From Acidobacteriota bacterium (GTDB taxonomy: Bacteria > Acidobacteriota > Thermoanaerobaculia > Multivoradales > JAGPDF01), in NCBI GenBank assembly GCA_017860005.1, contig JAFNAE010000004.1, positions 1 to 46,130 on the forward strand: a stretch of 46,130 bases of DNA, in the 5' to 3' direction. The first letter of the stretch is position 1. The number at the start of each line of letters is the position of its first letter. Below the pieces are notes generated by a model that did no database searches, was not told the origin of the DNA, and was given only the letters and a program-made list of their open reading frames with translations. Below are positions 7,527 to 15,933 of this stretch, piece after piece. The translations under genes were made by a program, and so were the position numbers.

Positions 7527-9656
7527 TCAGCGGCGGGCGGCGGCGTAGAAGCCGCCGTCCGCCGCGATCCGGCGCAGCGCCTCGCAGGGCGCGTGGCGGG
7601 CGCCGACCTCGCGCGCCAGCCGCTCCAGCTTCTCGACCAGGTGCGCGACCCCCTGCTGGTCGGCCCAACGGCACAGGCCCCCGCGGAAGGGGGGGAAGCC
7701 GGTGCCGAGGATCAGCGCGAGGTCGAGCGGAGCGGGTCCGTCGACGATCTCCTCCTCGAGGCAGCGCGCCGCTTCGTTGACCATGGGCAGGACCAGGCGC
7801 TCGGCGAGCGCGCCGGGCTCGAGCGGACGCGCGCCGGGCCTGACGCCGATCGCCGCGTAGACCTCGGGATCGACCGCCTTCTCCTTGCGGCCCTCGTAGC
7901 GGTAGATCCCCCGGCCGTTCTTGAGGCCGAGCCGGCCGCTCTCCGGCAGCCGGTCGAGCCAGGCCGGGAAGGGCAGCCGCTCGGGGAAGGCCGCGGTGAG
8001 GATGTGGGCGACCTTGGCCGCGACGTCGAGCCCGACCTCGTCGGCCAGCCGCAGGGGTCCCATCGGCATCCCCCAGGCGACCATGGCGCGATCGACCTCC
8101 TCGACGCGGTGGCCCTCGTCGAGCAGCCAGAGCGCCTCGGCGGAGTAGAACATCAGGAGGCGGTTGACCAGGAACCCGGGCCCCTCGCGCACCACTACCG
8201 GCGTCTTGCCCAGCCGCCGTGCGAAGGCCGCCACCGCGCGCACGGTCTCCGCCCGGGTCCACGTTCCAGCCACGACCTCGACCAGCGGCATCCGGTCGAC
8301 CGGGTTGAAGAAGTGCATGCCGGCCACGCGGCCGCGGTGCGCGGCGTGGGCGCCGATCGCGTCGATGGACAACGAGGAGGTGTTGGAGGCGAGGACGGCG
8401 TCGGGCCGCAGCCGGCGGTCGAGATCCGCGAACAGCCGCTGCTTGACCTCGAGGCTCTCGACCACCGCCTCGATCACGAAGTCGCAGCCCGCCAGACCCG
8501 TGTCCTCGAGCGTCGGCTGCAGCAGGGCCATGCGCCGGCGCATCTCGGCCGGCTCGAGGCGCCGGCGGCGTACCTGCCTCCCGAACAGGGCGGCAGCGTG
8601 GCCGAGCGCGGTTGCCAGCGCCTCGGGCCGGACGTCCTTGACCCGCACCGGGAGGCCGGCCTGATCGGCGACGAGGTGCGCGATCCCGCCGCCCATCACG
8701 CCCGCGCCGAGCACCGCCGGACGGCGCACCTCGGGCGGTTCCGGTCCCTCGCCGTCGCGCCGGGCGGCCTCCATCAGCCGGAAGACGTGGAGCAGGTTCT
8801 TGGCTACGCCCGAGACCGCCAGCGTGCCGATCGCGCGCGCTTCGGCGTCGAAGCCGGCGGTGGCGCCGCGATCCAGCCCGATGCCGACGACCTCGATCGC
8901 GGCGAGCGGCGCCGGGTAGTGGCCGCGCGTCTGGGCGAGGGTGCGCGCGCGGGCCCGCGCGAGCACCAGGCGCCGTCCGAGCGGGTTGCCCTCGAGCAGC
9001 AGCCCGCGCAGGCCGCGCGCGCCGCGGCGGGGCGCGCGGCGGCCGATCCTCGAGCGCGCGAACTCGGCGACCCGGGGCAGGAACTCCGGATCCGGGAAGA
9101 GCGCGTCGGCGAGGCCGGCGCGCAGCGCGCGCGCCGCCGAGAGGTTCCTTCCGGCCAGGATCACCTCGAGCGCCGTGGTCAGGCCGACCCGCCGGGGCAG
9201 GCGCGTACAGCCGCCCCAGCCGGGCAGGATGCCGAGGCGGACCTCGGGCAGCCCGATGCGCACCTCGCGCCGGTCGGAGACCGCGATCCAGGTCGAGGCG
9301 AGCGCGAGCTCGGTGCCGCCCCCCAGGCAGGTGCCGCGGATCGCCGCCACCGTGGGGAAGGGCAGCGCCTCCCAGGCCGAGAACAGGCGCTGCCCGAGGC
9401 GCGAGCCGGCCGCCGCCTGGTCCGGCTCGGTGACGCGCTCGATCTCGTCGACGTCCGCGCCGGCGATGAACACGTCCGGCTTGCCCGACAGCAGCACGAG
9501 CACGGCGATGTCGGCGCGGCCCCGCAGCTCGGCGAGCAGGGCCTCGAGCTCGGCCAGCACCTCGCGGGTGAAGATGTTGACCCGGCGCTCGGGCAGGTCG
9601 AAAGTCAGGCTCGCGAGCCCGTCGCCACCGACCGCGAGCCGGAAGGCGCTGGTCAT
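7527..9656 (-). CDS. fadJ: Bifunctional enoyl-CoA hydratase / 3-hydroxyacyl-CoA dehydrogenase (FadB/FadJ type)
   Basis: The product is 709 aa, the usual length for the alpha subunit of the beta-oxidation complex. The N-terminal crotonase domain (1-190) keeps both catalytic acids, Glu116 (GGGTELALAS) and Glu138 (GLPEVRLGILPG), and the oxyanion-hole region IAGADVDE. The NAD-binding part of the dehydrogenase starts at GAGVMGGG (317-324); SNTSS (424-428), His448 in MHFFNPVDRMPLVE and Glu460 are the dehydrogenase site. C-terminal helical domains follow (GPGFLVNRLL; GTGFPPFRGGLCRWAD). It catalyses the hydration and oxidation steps of acyl-CoA beta-oxidation. It starts 4 nt after the acyl-CoA ligase stop, so the two form an operon. 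No FadA thiolase or acyl-CoA dehydrogenase lies nearby. FadB versus FadJ naming is uncertain. Confidence 0.95.
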   Translation of the reverse strand: MTSAFRLAVGGDGLASLTFDLPERRVNIFTREVLAELEALLAELRGRADIAVLVLLSGKPDVFIAGADVDEIERVTEPDQAAAGSRLGQRLFSAWEALPFPTVAAIRGTCLGGGTELALASTWIAVSDRREVRIGLPEVRLGILPGWGGCTRLPRRVGLTTALEVILAGRNLSAARALRAGLADALFPDPEFLPRVAEFARSRIGRRAPRRGARGLRGLLLEGNPLGRRLVLARARARTLAQTRGHYPAPLAAIEVVGIGLDRGATAGFDAEARAIGTLAVSGVAKNLLHVFRLMEAARRDGEGPEPPEVRRPAVLGAGVMGGGIAHLVADQAGLPVRVKDVRPEALATALGHAAALFGRQVRRRRLEPAEMRRRMALLQPTLEDTGLAGCDFVIEAVVESLEVKQRLFADLDRRLRPDAVLASNTSSLSIDAIGAHAAHRGRVAGMHFFNPVDRMPLVEVVAGTWTRAETVRAVAAFARRLGKTPVVVREGPGFLVNRLLMFYSAEALWLLDEGHRVEEVDRAMVAWGMPMGPLRLADEVGLDVAAKVAHILTAAFPERLPFPAWLDRLPESGRLGLKNGRGIYRYEGRKEKAVDPEVYAAIGVRPGARPLEPGALAERLVLPMVNEAARCLEEEIVDGPAPLDLALILGTGFPPFRGGLCRWADQQGVAHLVEKLERLAREVGARHAPCEALRRIAADGGFYAAARR

Positions 9657-9660
9657 CCGC

Positions 9661-11436
9661 TCAGACGTCGGCGCCGGCCTCGGCGTAGAGCCGGTCGAGA
9701 ACCGACTTGTACTTGGTGTTGATGACGCGCCGCTTGACCTTCATGGTGGGCGTCAGCTCGCCGCCCTCGAGCGTGAACTCGGCGGGCAGCAGCTCCCAGG
9801 AGCGGATCTGCTCGTAGCGCGCCAGGTGCTCGTTGGTCTTCGCCACCTCGGCGGCGATCAACGCACGCACAGCGGCGTGCGCGACCAGCTCCTGGCTCGA
9901 GCCCTGGATGCCCTGGCCGGCCGCCCACGGCACGAGCGCCTCGAAGTCGGGCACGAGCAGGGCGGAGAGGAACTGCCGGCGGTCGCCGACCACCACCGCC
10001 TGCGAGATCCAGCGGCTCGCCTTCAGGGAGTTCTCGATCGGCGCCGGGGCGATGTTCTTGCCGTAGGCGTTGACGATCAGCTCCTTCTTGCGATCGGTGA
10101 TGACCACGAAGCCGTCCCCGTCGACGTGCCCGATGTCGCCGGTGTGGAACCAGCCCTCCCGGTCGATCACCTCGGCCGTGGCGTCGGGCTTGCCGAAGTA
10201 GCCCTTCATGATGTTCGGGCCGCGGGCGAGGATCTCGCCGTCCTCGGCGATGCGCAGCTCGACGCCTTCGACGGTCGGTCCCACGGTTCCGAGCCGGACC
10301 CGCCGCTGGCGGTTGACGGTGAGCACGGGCGAGGTCTCGGTCAGACCGTAGCCCTCGAAGATGCGGACGCCGGCACCCCAGAAGAACTCGGCCACGTCGC
10401 GCGCGAGCGGGGCGCCGCCCGAGGCCGCGAGCTGGAAGCGCCCTCCCAGGCGCTCGCGGATCTTGGAGAAGACCAGCTTGTCGGCGAGGCGCAGCTTGAA
10501 ACCCGACGGCCGCTCGGCGAGGCGGTTGTCGAGGTTGGCGCGGCCGACGCGCACCGCCCAGTGGAAGATCGCGTGCTTCACGCCGCCCGCGGCGCGCGCG
10601 TTCTCGTAGGCCCGCGCCATGACCTTCTCGTAGACGCGCGGCACCGACACGAAGACGTGCGGGCGCACCTCCTGGAGGTTCTGGGCGACGGTAGCGACCG
10701 ACTCCGCGTAGGCGATCGAGATGCCGATGTAGAAGTAGATGTAGCTGACGGTGCGCTCGAAGGAGTGCGCGAGCGGGAGGAACGAGAGCGCCGTCCATCC
10801 CGGCTCGAGCGCGAGCGCGGCGGCGGAGGCCAGGATGTTGGAGACCAGGTTGCCGTGCGTGAGCATGACGCCCTTGGGGTCGCCGGTGGTGCCGCTGGTG
10901 TAGATCAGGGTGGCCAGGTCTTCGGGCCGGGCCCGGCGCAGCCAGGCCGAGAACTCCTCGTCGGTGACCGCCTCGCCGGTGGTCAGGAAGGCCTCGAACT
11001 CCTCGACGCCGGCTCCGCCGCCGCGCGCGCCGATGGCGATCACGCGCTCGACCGCGGGCATCTGGTCGCGCACCGCCAGCATGCCGGCCAGCCGCTCCTC
11101 GCCCTGCACGAACAGGACGCGCGCGCCGCTGTCGCGCGCCACGTAGGCGGCGCCGTCGGGCAGCAGGGTCGGGTAGATCGGGACGTGCACCGCGCCGAGG
11201 GCGAGGGAGGCGAAGTCGACCAGCGCCCAGTGCGGGCCGTTCTCGGCCATCTGGGCCACGCGGTCGCCGGGCCGCACCCCGGCGCGCTCGAGCGCCTTGG
11301 CGAGCCGGCGCACGCGCGCCGCGAAGTCGCGCGTCGAGATCGGCTCGTAGCGGCCTCCGACCTTGTGCAGCAGGCAATCCGGCTTGTCGTGTCGGACCAC
11401 CGTCTCGAACAGCTCGGACAGCGTTCGGATCGTCAT
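9661..11436 (-). CDS. fadD: Long-chain fatty acid--CoA ligase (AMP-forming)
   Basis: The product is 591 aa, a member of the ANL adenylating superfamily. Core motifs are present: the phosphate-binding loop SGTTGDPKG (181-189) followed by VMLTHGNL, the A5 motif GYGLTETSP (362-370), the hinge region WFHTGDIGHVDGDGF then ITDRKKELI, and the C-terminal catalytic Lys region (TPTMKVKRRVI). The order and the VSNILASAAAL/LPLAHSFERT segments resemble the FAA1/FAA15 type of long-chain acyl-CoA synthetase. It would activate free fatty acids for the downstream beta-oxidation enzyme. Start: GGAGGG lies 5 nt before the ATG at 11436. The upstream gap to tRNA-Pro (about 205 bp) is the only room for a promoter. 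Confidence 0.93.
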   Translation of the reverse strand: MTIRTLSELFETVVRHDKPDCLLHKVGGRYEPISTRDFAARVRRLAKALERAGVRPGDRVAQMAENGPHWALVDFASLALGAVHVPIYPTLLPDGAAYVARDSGARVLFVQGEERLAGMLAVRDQMPAVERVIAIGARGGGAGVEEFEAFLTTGEAVTDEEFSAWLRRARPEDLATLIYTSGTTGDPKGVMLTHGNLVSNILASAAALALEPGWTALSFLPLAHSFERTVSYIYFYIGISIAYAESVATVAQNLQEVRPHVFVSVPRVYEKVMARAYENARAAGGVKHAIFHWAVRVGRANLDNRLAERPSGFKLRLADKLVFSKIRERLGGRFQLAASGGAPLARDVAEFFWGAGVRIFEGYGLTETSPVLTVNRQRRVRLGTVGPTVEGVELRIAEDGEILARGPNIMKGYFGKPDATAEVIDREGWFHTGDIGHVDGDGFVVITDRKKELIVNAYGKNIAPAPIENSLKASRWISQAVVVGDRRQFLSALLVPDFEALVPWAAGQGIQGSSQELVAHAAVRALIAAEVAKTNEHLARYEQIRSWELLPAEFTLEGGELTPTMKVKRRVINTKYKSVLDRLYAEAGADV

Positions 11437-11539
11437 CGGGGCCCTCCGGAGAGAGACTGGCTCGATCCTACAGCAGGCCTCCGCGCCCGCCCCGCGCCGG
11501 CGGGCGGGCGCGGGGAGCCGCGGCCGGGGCGCGCGCGGC

Positions 11540-11569
11540 TTGACCGCTCGCGCGCGCCGGCGGTAGGCT
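11540..11569 (+). promoter_or_regulatory. Candidate sigma-70 promoter for tRNA-Pro
   Basis: TTGACC (11540-11545) and TAGGCT (11564-11569) are separated by 18 nt, about 70 bases before the mature tRNA 5' end. This is the best box pair in the 205-bp gap between the divergent ligase gene and the tRNA. Confidence 0.45.
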
Positions 11570-11641
11570 GCCTGCTCTCGAGCGGGGATCTCCCGCTCCC
11601 CGCCGCGAACCCGACGCGGCGCGCGGCAGCCCGAGGCACGA

Positions 11642-11718
11642 CGGGGCGTAGCTCAGCTTGGTAGAGCGCACGGTTCGGGTCCGTGAGGCCGGAGGTTCAA
11701 ATCCTCTCGCCCCGACCA
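11642..11718 (+). tRNA. tRNA-Pro (anticodon CGG)
   Basis: This is a complete 77-nt cloverleaf. The 7-bp acceptor stem pairs CGGGGCG with CGCCCCG, with the C1-G72 pair typical of bacterial tRNA-Pro. The D-arm is GCUC/GAGC with loop AGCUUGGUA. The anticodon stem CACGG/CCGUG encloses loop UUCGGGU, giving anticodon CGG (reads CCG). The variable loop is 5 nt. The T-arm GGAGG/CCUCU encloses UUCAAAU. The 3' end is A73 followed by an encoded CCA. CCG should be a heavily used Pro codon in this GC-rich genome. No integrase or repeated 3' tRNA segment was seen nearby, so there is no sign of use as an attachment site. Confidence 0.97.
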
Positions 11719-11851
11719 TTCCTCCCTCCTCGCAGCCTTTCGGGCACCCCCGCGTCTGCGTCCGGCCCGCCCCCCGCCGCCCCGGCACCCTTCTCGCAGT
11801 AGGATCGGCCGGATTTTCCGCCGCCAGCGCGCGAACGGGAGGAGTCGGAGG

Positions 11852-13879
11852 ATGAAGGACGAGCCGAGGCCCTACGTGGCCGCCGATTCGACGCTCGCCG
11901 AGCTGACCTGGAAGTCGCTCGGCCTGGGGATCGTCCTTGCGGCGCTGATGGGCGCCGCCAACGCCTATCTCGCGCTCAAGGCGGGCCAGACCGTCTCGGC
12001 GACCTTCCCGGCAGCGATCCTCGCCCTGGCGGCCTTCCGGCTGCCGTTCTTCCGCGGCACGGTGCTCGAGCAGAACATCGCTCGCGCGGCGGGCACGGTG
12101 GGCGAGGCGCTCGCCGCGGGCGCGATCTTCACGATTCCGGCGTTCCTGCTCGTCTCGGTCGACGGCCAGCGCCTGTGGACGACGTTCGACTACTGGCAGA
12201 CGGCCTTCATCCTGCTCATCGGCGGCGTGCTGGGGGTGTTGTTCATCATCCTGCTGCGCCGCACGCTCGCCGTCGACGCCGGCCTGCCCTTCCCGGAGAG
12301 CCGGGCCTGCGCGGCGATCGTCCGGGCCGGACAGGCTGGCGAGACGGGCGCCAAGTACGTATTCGGCGCCATGGGCGTCGGCATGCTGCTCCAGGTCTTC
12401 AAGAGCGACACCGGGATCAAGCTCTTCCGCGAGTCGGTCGAGTTCTTCCGCGAGCTCCCGGCCTCGGTGATCCGGCACTTCGACTCGTCGCGCAACCCGC
12501 TCGGCGAGGTGCAGCACCACGGTGCGATCGCCTTCGCCACGCCCGCGATCTCGCCGGCGCTGATCGGCGTCGGCTACATCATCGGCTTCGAGCTCGCGGC
12601 GATCAACTTCTCGGGCGGCGTGCTGGCCTGGCTGGTGTTCATCCCGCTCGCTTTCTTCGTCAATCCGGATCTGGCCGGCCAGCTCTCGACGGGCGGCGCC
12701 GCGGTGCCGCCCGGGGAGGTGATCTTCTCGGTCTGGTACAACGTGGTGCGTCCGATCGCGGTGGGCGCGATGCTGGTGGGCGCGGCCAAGACCATGTGGG
12801 GGATGCGGGCGTCGATCGCCTCGGCCTTCCGCGGCGCCTTCCACAGGGGCACGCGCGTGGAGGCGCCGTCCCGGCTCGAACGCGACATCGACGCGCGCGG
12901 CATCGTGATGGGCATCGTCGGATTGACCATCCCGATGACGTGGCTGTACTGGAAGTTCACCGAGAACCTGCTCGGCGCCGTGCTCGCCGCGGTGGTGATG
13001 CTGGCGCTCGGCTTCCTGCTCTCGGCGGTGGGCGGCTACCTGGTGGGCCTGGTGGGCGGCTCGAACCAGCCGGTGTCGGGTCTGACCCTCTCCGCGCTGA
13101 TCCTCGCCGCCCTGCTCATGGTCGCGTTCGGGGTCACCGGCCTGCAGGGAGTCGGCGCGGTGCTCGGCGTCGCGGCGATCGTCTGCTGCGCCATCTGCGT
13201 TTCCGGGAGCCTGATCCAGGACCTCAAGGTCGGGCACCTGCTCGGCGGCACGCCGAAGAAGATGGAGATCGCCGAGATCGTGGCCACGATCACCACTTCT
13301 TTCGTTCTCGTCTACCCGATGCTCTGGCTCCACCAGGCGAACCTGAAGACCGGCGGCATCGGCATCGGCGACCCCGAGCTGCCGGCGCCCCAGGCGGGGC
13401 TGATGGCGCAGCTCTCCGAGGGGATCGTGGGCGGCCAGATGCCGTGGGGCCTGATCCTCTTCGGCATGTGCTTCTCGATGGCGCTGATCCTGATCAAGGC
13501 GCCTTCGCCGACGCTGATCGCGGTGGGCATGTACCTGCCCTTCGAGACCACCGGGGCGATCTTCGTGGGCGGCTGCCTGAAGTGGCTCGCGGACCTGCTC
13601 GCCGCCCGGCGCGGCATCGCCGGCGAAGCCTTCGACAGCTTCGGCTCCCTGGTCGCGTCCGGACTGATCGCCGGAGAGTCGCTGACCGGGGTCGTGTTCG
13701 CCGGGCTGGTGCTCGCCTTCGACGGCTTCACCTCTCTCACCCACACGCTGTTCGGCGTCGCCCAGTTCGAGTGGGTTGCCGGGATCGGCGGAGCGCTGAC
13801 TTCGCTGGTCGCCCTGGGCGTCCTCGGCTGGCTGCTGGTGGGCCTGCCGTTGCGCCACGTCAAGCCTCGTACCGCCTGA
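11852..13879 (+). CDS. OPT-family oligopeptide transporter
   Basis: The product is 675 aa with about 14-16 hydrophobic segments. The N-terminus (LTWKSLGLGIVLAALMGAAN, then YLALKAGQTVSATFPAA) and the NIARAAGTVGEALAAGAIFT motif are typical of bacterial OPT proteins. Later segments (VSGLTLSALILAALLM, KAPSPTLIAVGMYLPFETT, GLIAGESLTGV) also fit the family. OPT proteins are proton-coupled importers of oligopeptides or metal-chelate complexes in the inner membrane. The ATG at 11852 follows GGAGGAGTCGGAGG. The stop is 16 nt before the next transporter gene, so the two are probably co-transcribed. The substrate cannot be told from sequence. Confidence 0.92.
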   Translation: MKDEPRPYVAADSTLAELTWKSLGLGIVLAALMGAANAYLALKAGQTVSATFPAAILALAAFRLPFFRGTVLEQNIARAAGTVGEALAAGAIFTIPAFLLVSVDGQRLWTTFDYWQTAFILLIGGVLGVLFIILLRRTLAVDAGLPFPESRACAAIVRAGQAGETGAKYVFGAMGVGMLLQVFKSDTGIKLFRESVEFFRELPASVIRHFDSSRNPLGEVQHHGAIAFATPAISPALIGVGYIIGFELAAINFSGGVLAWLVFIPLAFFVNPDLAGQLSTGGAAVPPGEVIFSVWYNVVRPIAVGAMLVGAAKTMWGMRASIASAFRGAFHRGTRVEAPSRLERDIDARGIVMGIVGLTIPMTWLYWKFTENLLGAVLAAVVMLALGFLLSAVGGYLVGLVGGSNQPVSGLTLSALILAALLMVAFGVTGLQGVGAVLGVAAIVCCAICVSGSLIQDLKVGHLLGGTPKKMEIAEIVATITTSFVLVYPMLWLHQANLKTGGIGIGDPELPAPQAGLMAQLSEGIVGGQMPWGLILFGMCFSMALILIKAPSPTLIAVGMYLPFETTGAIFVGGCLKWLADLLAARRGIAGEAFDSFGSLVASGLIAGESLTGVVFAGLVLAFDGFTSLTHTLFGVAQFEWVAGIGGALTSLVALGVLGWLLVGLPLRHVKPRTA

Positions 13880-13895
13880 CCGGCTGGAGGAGCAC

Positions 13896-15197
13896 ATGTC
13901 CTTCGCGTCGCTCGTGGAGAAGACGAAGACCGGCTTTTCGCCGACCTTCTGGATCGCCAACGTCATCGAGCTGTTCGAGCGTTTCGCCTACTACGGCTCG
14001 AAGGCGATCCTCGCGGTGTTCGTGGCCGACCAGGTGGGCCTGGGTCCGGAGAAGGCGGGCTGGCTGGTGGGGAGCCTGTTCAACGGCCTGCTCTACTTCC
14101 TGCCCATCCTGGCCGGCACCATCGTCGACCGCTTCGGCTTCAAGAAGAGCCTGCTCGCCTGCTTCTCGATCTTCTGTCTCGGTTACCTGCTGATCGGTCT
14201 CGGCGGGCTGCCGCAGGGCAAGCCCCTGGTCGACGCTCTGGGCGCCGAGGTCTACATGATCCTGGCGCTGGTGGTCACCGCGGCGGGCGGGTCGCTGATC
14301 AAGCCCTCGATCGTCGGGACGGTGGCGCGCACCACGACGCCCGACACCAAGGAGCTCGGGTACTCGATCTACTACACGCTGGTCAACCTGGGCGGCGCGA
14401 TCGGGCCGATCCTGGCGCTCCAGGTGCGCGAGAACCTGGGGATCTCCTTCGTCCTGGTGATGTCCTCGCTGACCAGCCTGCTGCTCGTGCTCGCGACGCT
14501 GGTCTTCTACTCGGAGCCGAAGCGGCCGGCCGACGCGCCACCGCCGAAAACCATGGCGGGCGTGCTCGCGGACATGTTCCTGGTGTTCGGGAACCTGCGC
14601 TTCATGAGCTTCCTGGTCATCTTCTCCGGTTTCTGGGCGATGTTCTGGCACGTCTTCTACGCGCTGCCGTTCTACGTGCGCGACGTGCTCGGCTTCCAGC
14701 AGTTCGAGATCATCGAGACGATCGACGCCTGGACGATCATCATCGTGACCGTCCCGGTGACGGCGATCGCGCGGCGGCTCTCGCCGTTGGCGGCGATGAT
14801 CGCCGGCTTCGTGCTGGCCAGCGCATCCTGGTTCGTGATGGGGGCCTTCCCGACCCTGGCCATGACGGTGGCCGCGATCGTCGTGTTCGCGCTCGGCGAG
14901 TCCACGCAGGCGCCGCGCTACTACGCCTACGTCGCGGACCTGGCGCCCAAAGAGCAGGTCGGGACCTACATGGGCTTCGCCTTCCTGCCGATCGCGATCG
15001 GCACCTTCATCGCCGGCGTGTCGAGCGGCAAGCTGGTCGCCCACTACGTGGGCGCGACGAGCGGCGGGACGTTCCACCCCGGGCCCGGCTTCGCGTACGC
15101 CTCGCACATGTGGTACTGGGTCGGCGGCATGGGCGTCGTCTCGACCGTGCTGATGGTCGTCTACGACCGGCTCGTGGTGCGCCGGCCCCGGGCCTGA
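13896..15197 (+). CDS. POT/PTR-family proton-dependent peptide transporter (MFS fold)
   Basis: The product is 433 aa with about 12 membrane helices. The N-terminal signature ELFERFAYYGSKAIL matches the POT-family ExxERFxYYG motif, in which the Glu and Arg take part in proton coupling. The loop GTIVDRFGFKKSLL is the MFS motif between helices 2 and 3. The GYSIYYTLVNLGGAIGP segment corresponds to the second POT signature region. It is predicted to import di- and tripeptides with protons across the inner membrane. GGAGGAGC precedes the ATG. It follows the OPT gene by 16 nt; together they give one transcription unit with two different peptide-uptake systems. The POT identity is well supported; the substrate range is not. 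Confidence 0.88.
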   Translation: MSFASLVEKTKTGFSPTFWIANVIELFERFAYYGSKAILAVFVADQVGLGPEKAGWLVGSLFNGLLYFLPILAGTIVDRFGFKKSLLACFSIFCLGYLLIGLGGLPQGKPLVDALGAEVYMILALVVTAAGGSLIKPSIVGTVARTTTPDTKELGYSIYYTLVNLGGAIGPILALQVRENLGISFVLVMSSLTSLLLVLATLVFYSEPKRPADAPPPKTMAGVLADMFLVFGNLRFMSFLVIFSGFWAMFWHVFYALPFYVRDVLGFQQFEIIETIDAWTIIIVTVPVTAIARRLSPLAAMIAGFVLASASWFVMGAFPTLAMTVAAIVVFALGESTQAPRYYAYVADLAPKEQVGTYMGFAFLPIAIGTFIAGVSSGKLVAHYVGATSGGTFHPGPGFAYASHMWYWVGGMGVVSTVLMVVYDRLVVRRPRA

Positions 15198-15255
15198 GCC
15201 GCTCGCGCCGGCGGCGCGCGCCACGAGTTTCCGCCGCGCTCGGGCACTCTCCGCG

Positions 15256-15933
15256 TCAGCAGCCTTCCTTCTTCTTTTTCTTCACCGGGCTCCCGGCCGG
15301 CGGTGGCGCGGTCGGCGCCACGCCCGGCGCCGTGATCGGCGGCGGCACCAGCGCGGGAACGGCAGGCGCGAGGCCTGCGGCGGCGGCGCGCGCAGCGCCG
15401 CCGAAGGACGCCGCCCGCGCGGCCGCCCGTTCGAAGGCCGCGCGCTCCTCGGCGCCCGCACCCGCCTCCGGCCGGACCGGATAGAGCACCTGCTCCTGCC
15501 ACTGCGCGAGGCCGCCGAGCAGGATGTAGACGGCGGGGTAGCGCCGCGCCTTGAGCAGGAACCAGGCCTGCGCCGAGTGGATGCCCTCCTGCGAGTAGAG
15601 GACGATCTTCTCGTTGCGCGCCAGCTCGGCGTCCTCGAGCCCGGTGATCGGGATCCGCTCCGCGCCGGGGACGTGGTAGGCGGCGTAGTCGGCCTCGGCG
15701 CGCAGGTCGACGAGCCGGAAGTCCTGGCGGCCGGCCACGATCCAGTCGGCGAGCTCGTCCGGGGTGACGTGGTCGACCTCGCCCTCGACCAGGGCGGCGA
15801 GCTCGCGCGCGTCGAGGGTGACCCGGCCCCCGTCGCCGGGATCGCCGATCAGGAGCGCGCCGAGCCCGAGCGCGACCGCGCCGGCGGCGAGCTTCTGGTT
15901 GCGCGTCCAGCGCGCCGGCCGCCCGGCGCTCAC
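15256..15933 (-). CDS. Membrane-anchored rhodanese-like protein lacking the catalytic Cys
   Basis: The product is 225 aa from GTG at 15933, overlapping the stop of the upstream YeeE-like gene (GTGA). Residues 14-29 are a membrane segment, so the rhodanese domain (about 55-150) probably faces the periplasm. The domain shows FRLVDLRAEADYAAYHVPGA and a final GGLAQWQEQ. The active-site loop reads YSQEGIHSAQA: Ser114 stands where sulfurtransferases have the persulfide-forming Cys. The fold is likely intact but classical sulfur transfer is not expected; sulfur-compound binding or a structural role is inferred. The tail is Ala/Pro-rich and ends in a lysine run and EGC. It is the last gene of the sulfur operon. 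Confidence 0.85.
   Translation of the reverse strand: MSAGRPARWTRNQKLAAGAVALGLGALLIGDPGDGGRVTLDARELAALVEGEVDHVTPDELADWIVAGRQDFRLVDLRAEADYAAYHVPGAERIPITGLEDAELARNEKIVLYSQEGIHSAQAWFLLKARRYPAVYILLGGLAQWQEQVLYPVRPEAGAGAEERAAFERAAARAASFGGAARAAAAGLAPAVPALVPPPITAPGVAPTAPPPAGSPVKKKKKEGC

Noticed and set aside
6582-9722. Open frame of over 1000 codons on the plus strand
   Set aside because: It lies opposite the VWFA and FadJ-type genes, which carry clear domain motifs; the plus reading has low-complexity composition only.
11642-11718. tRNA-Pro as a genomic-island attachment site
   Set aside because: No integrase and no repeated copy of the tRNA 3' end was found in the window.
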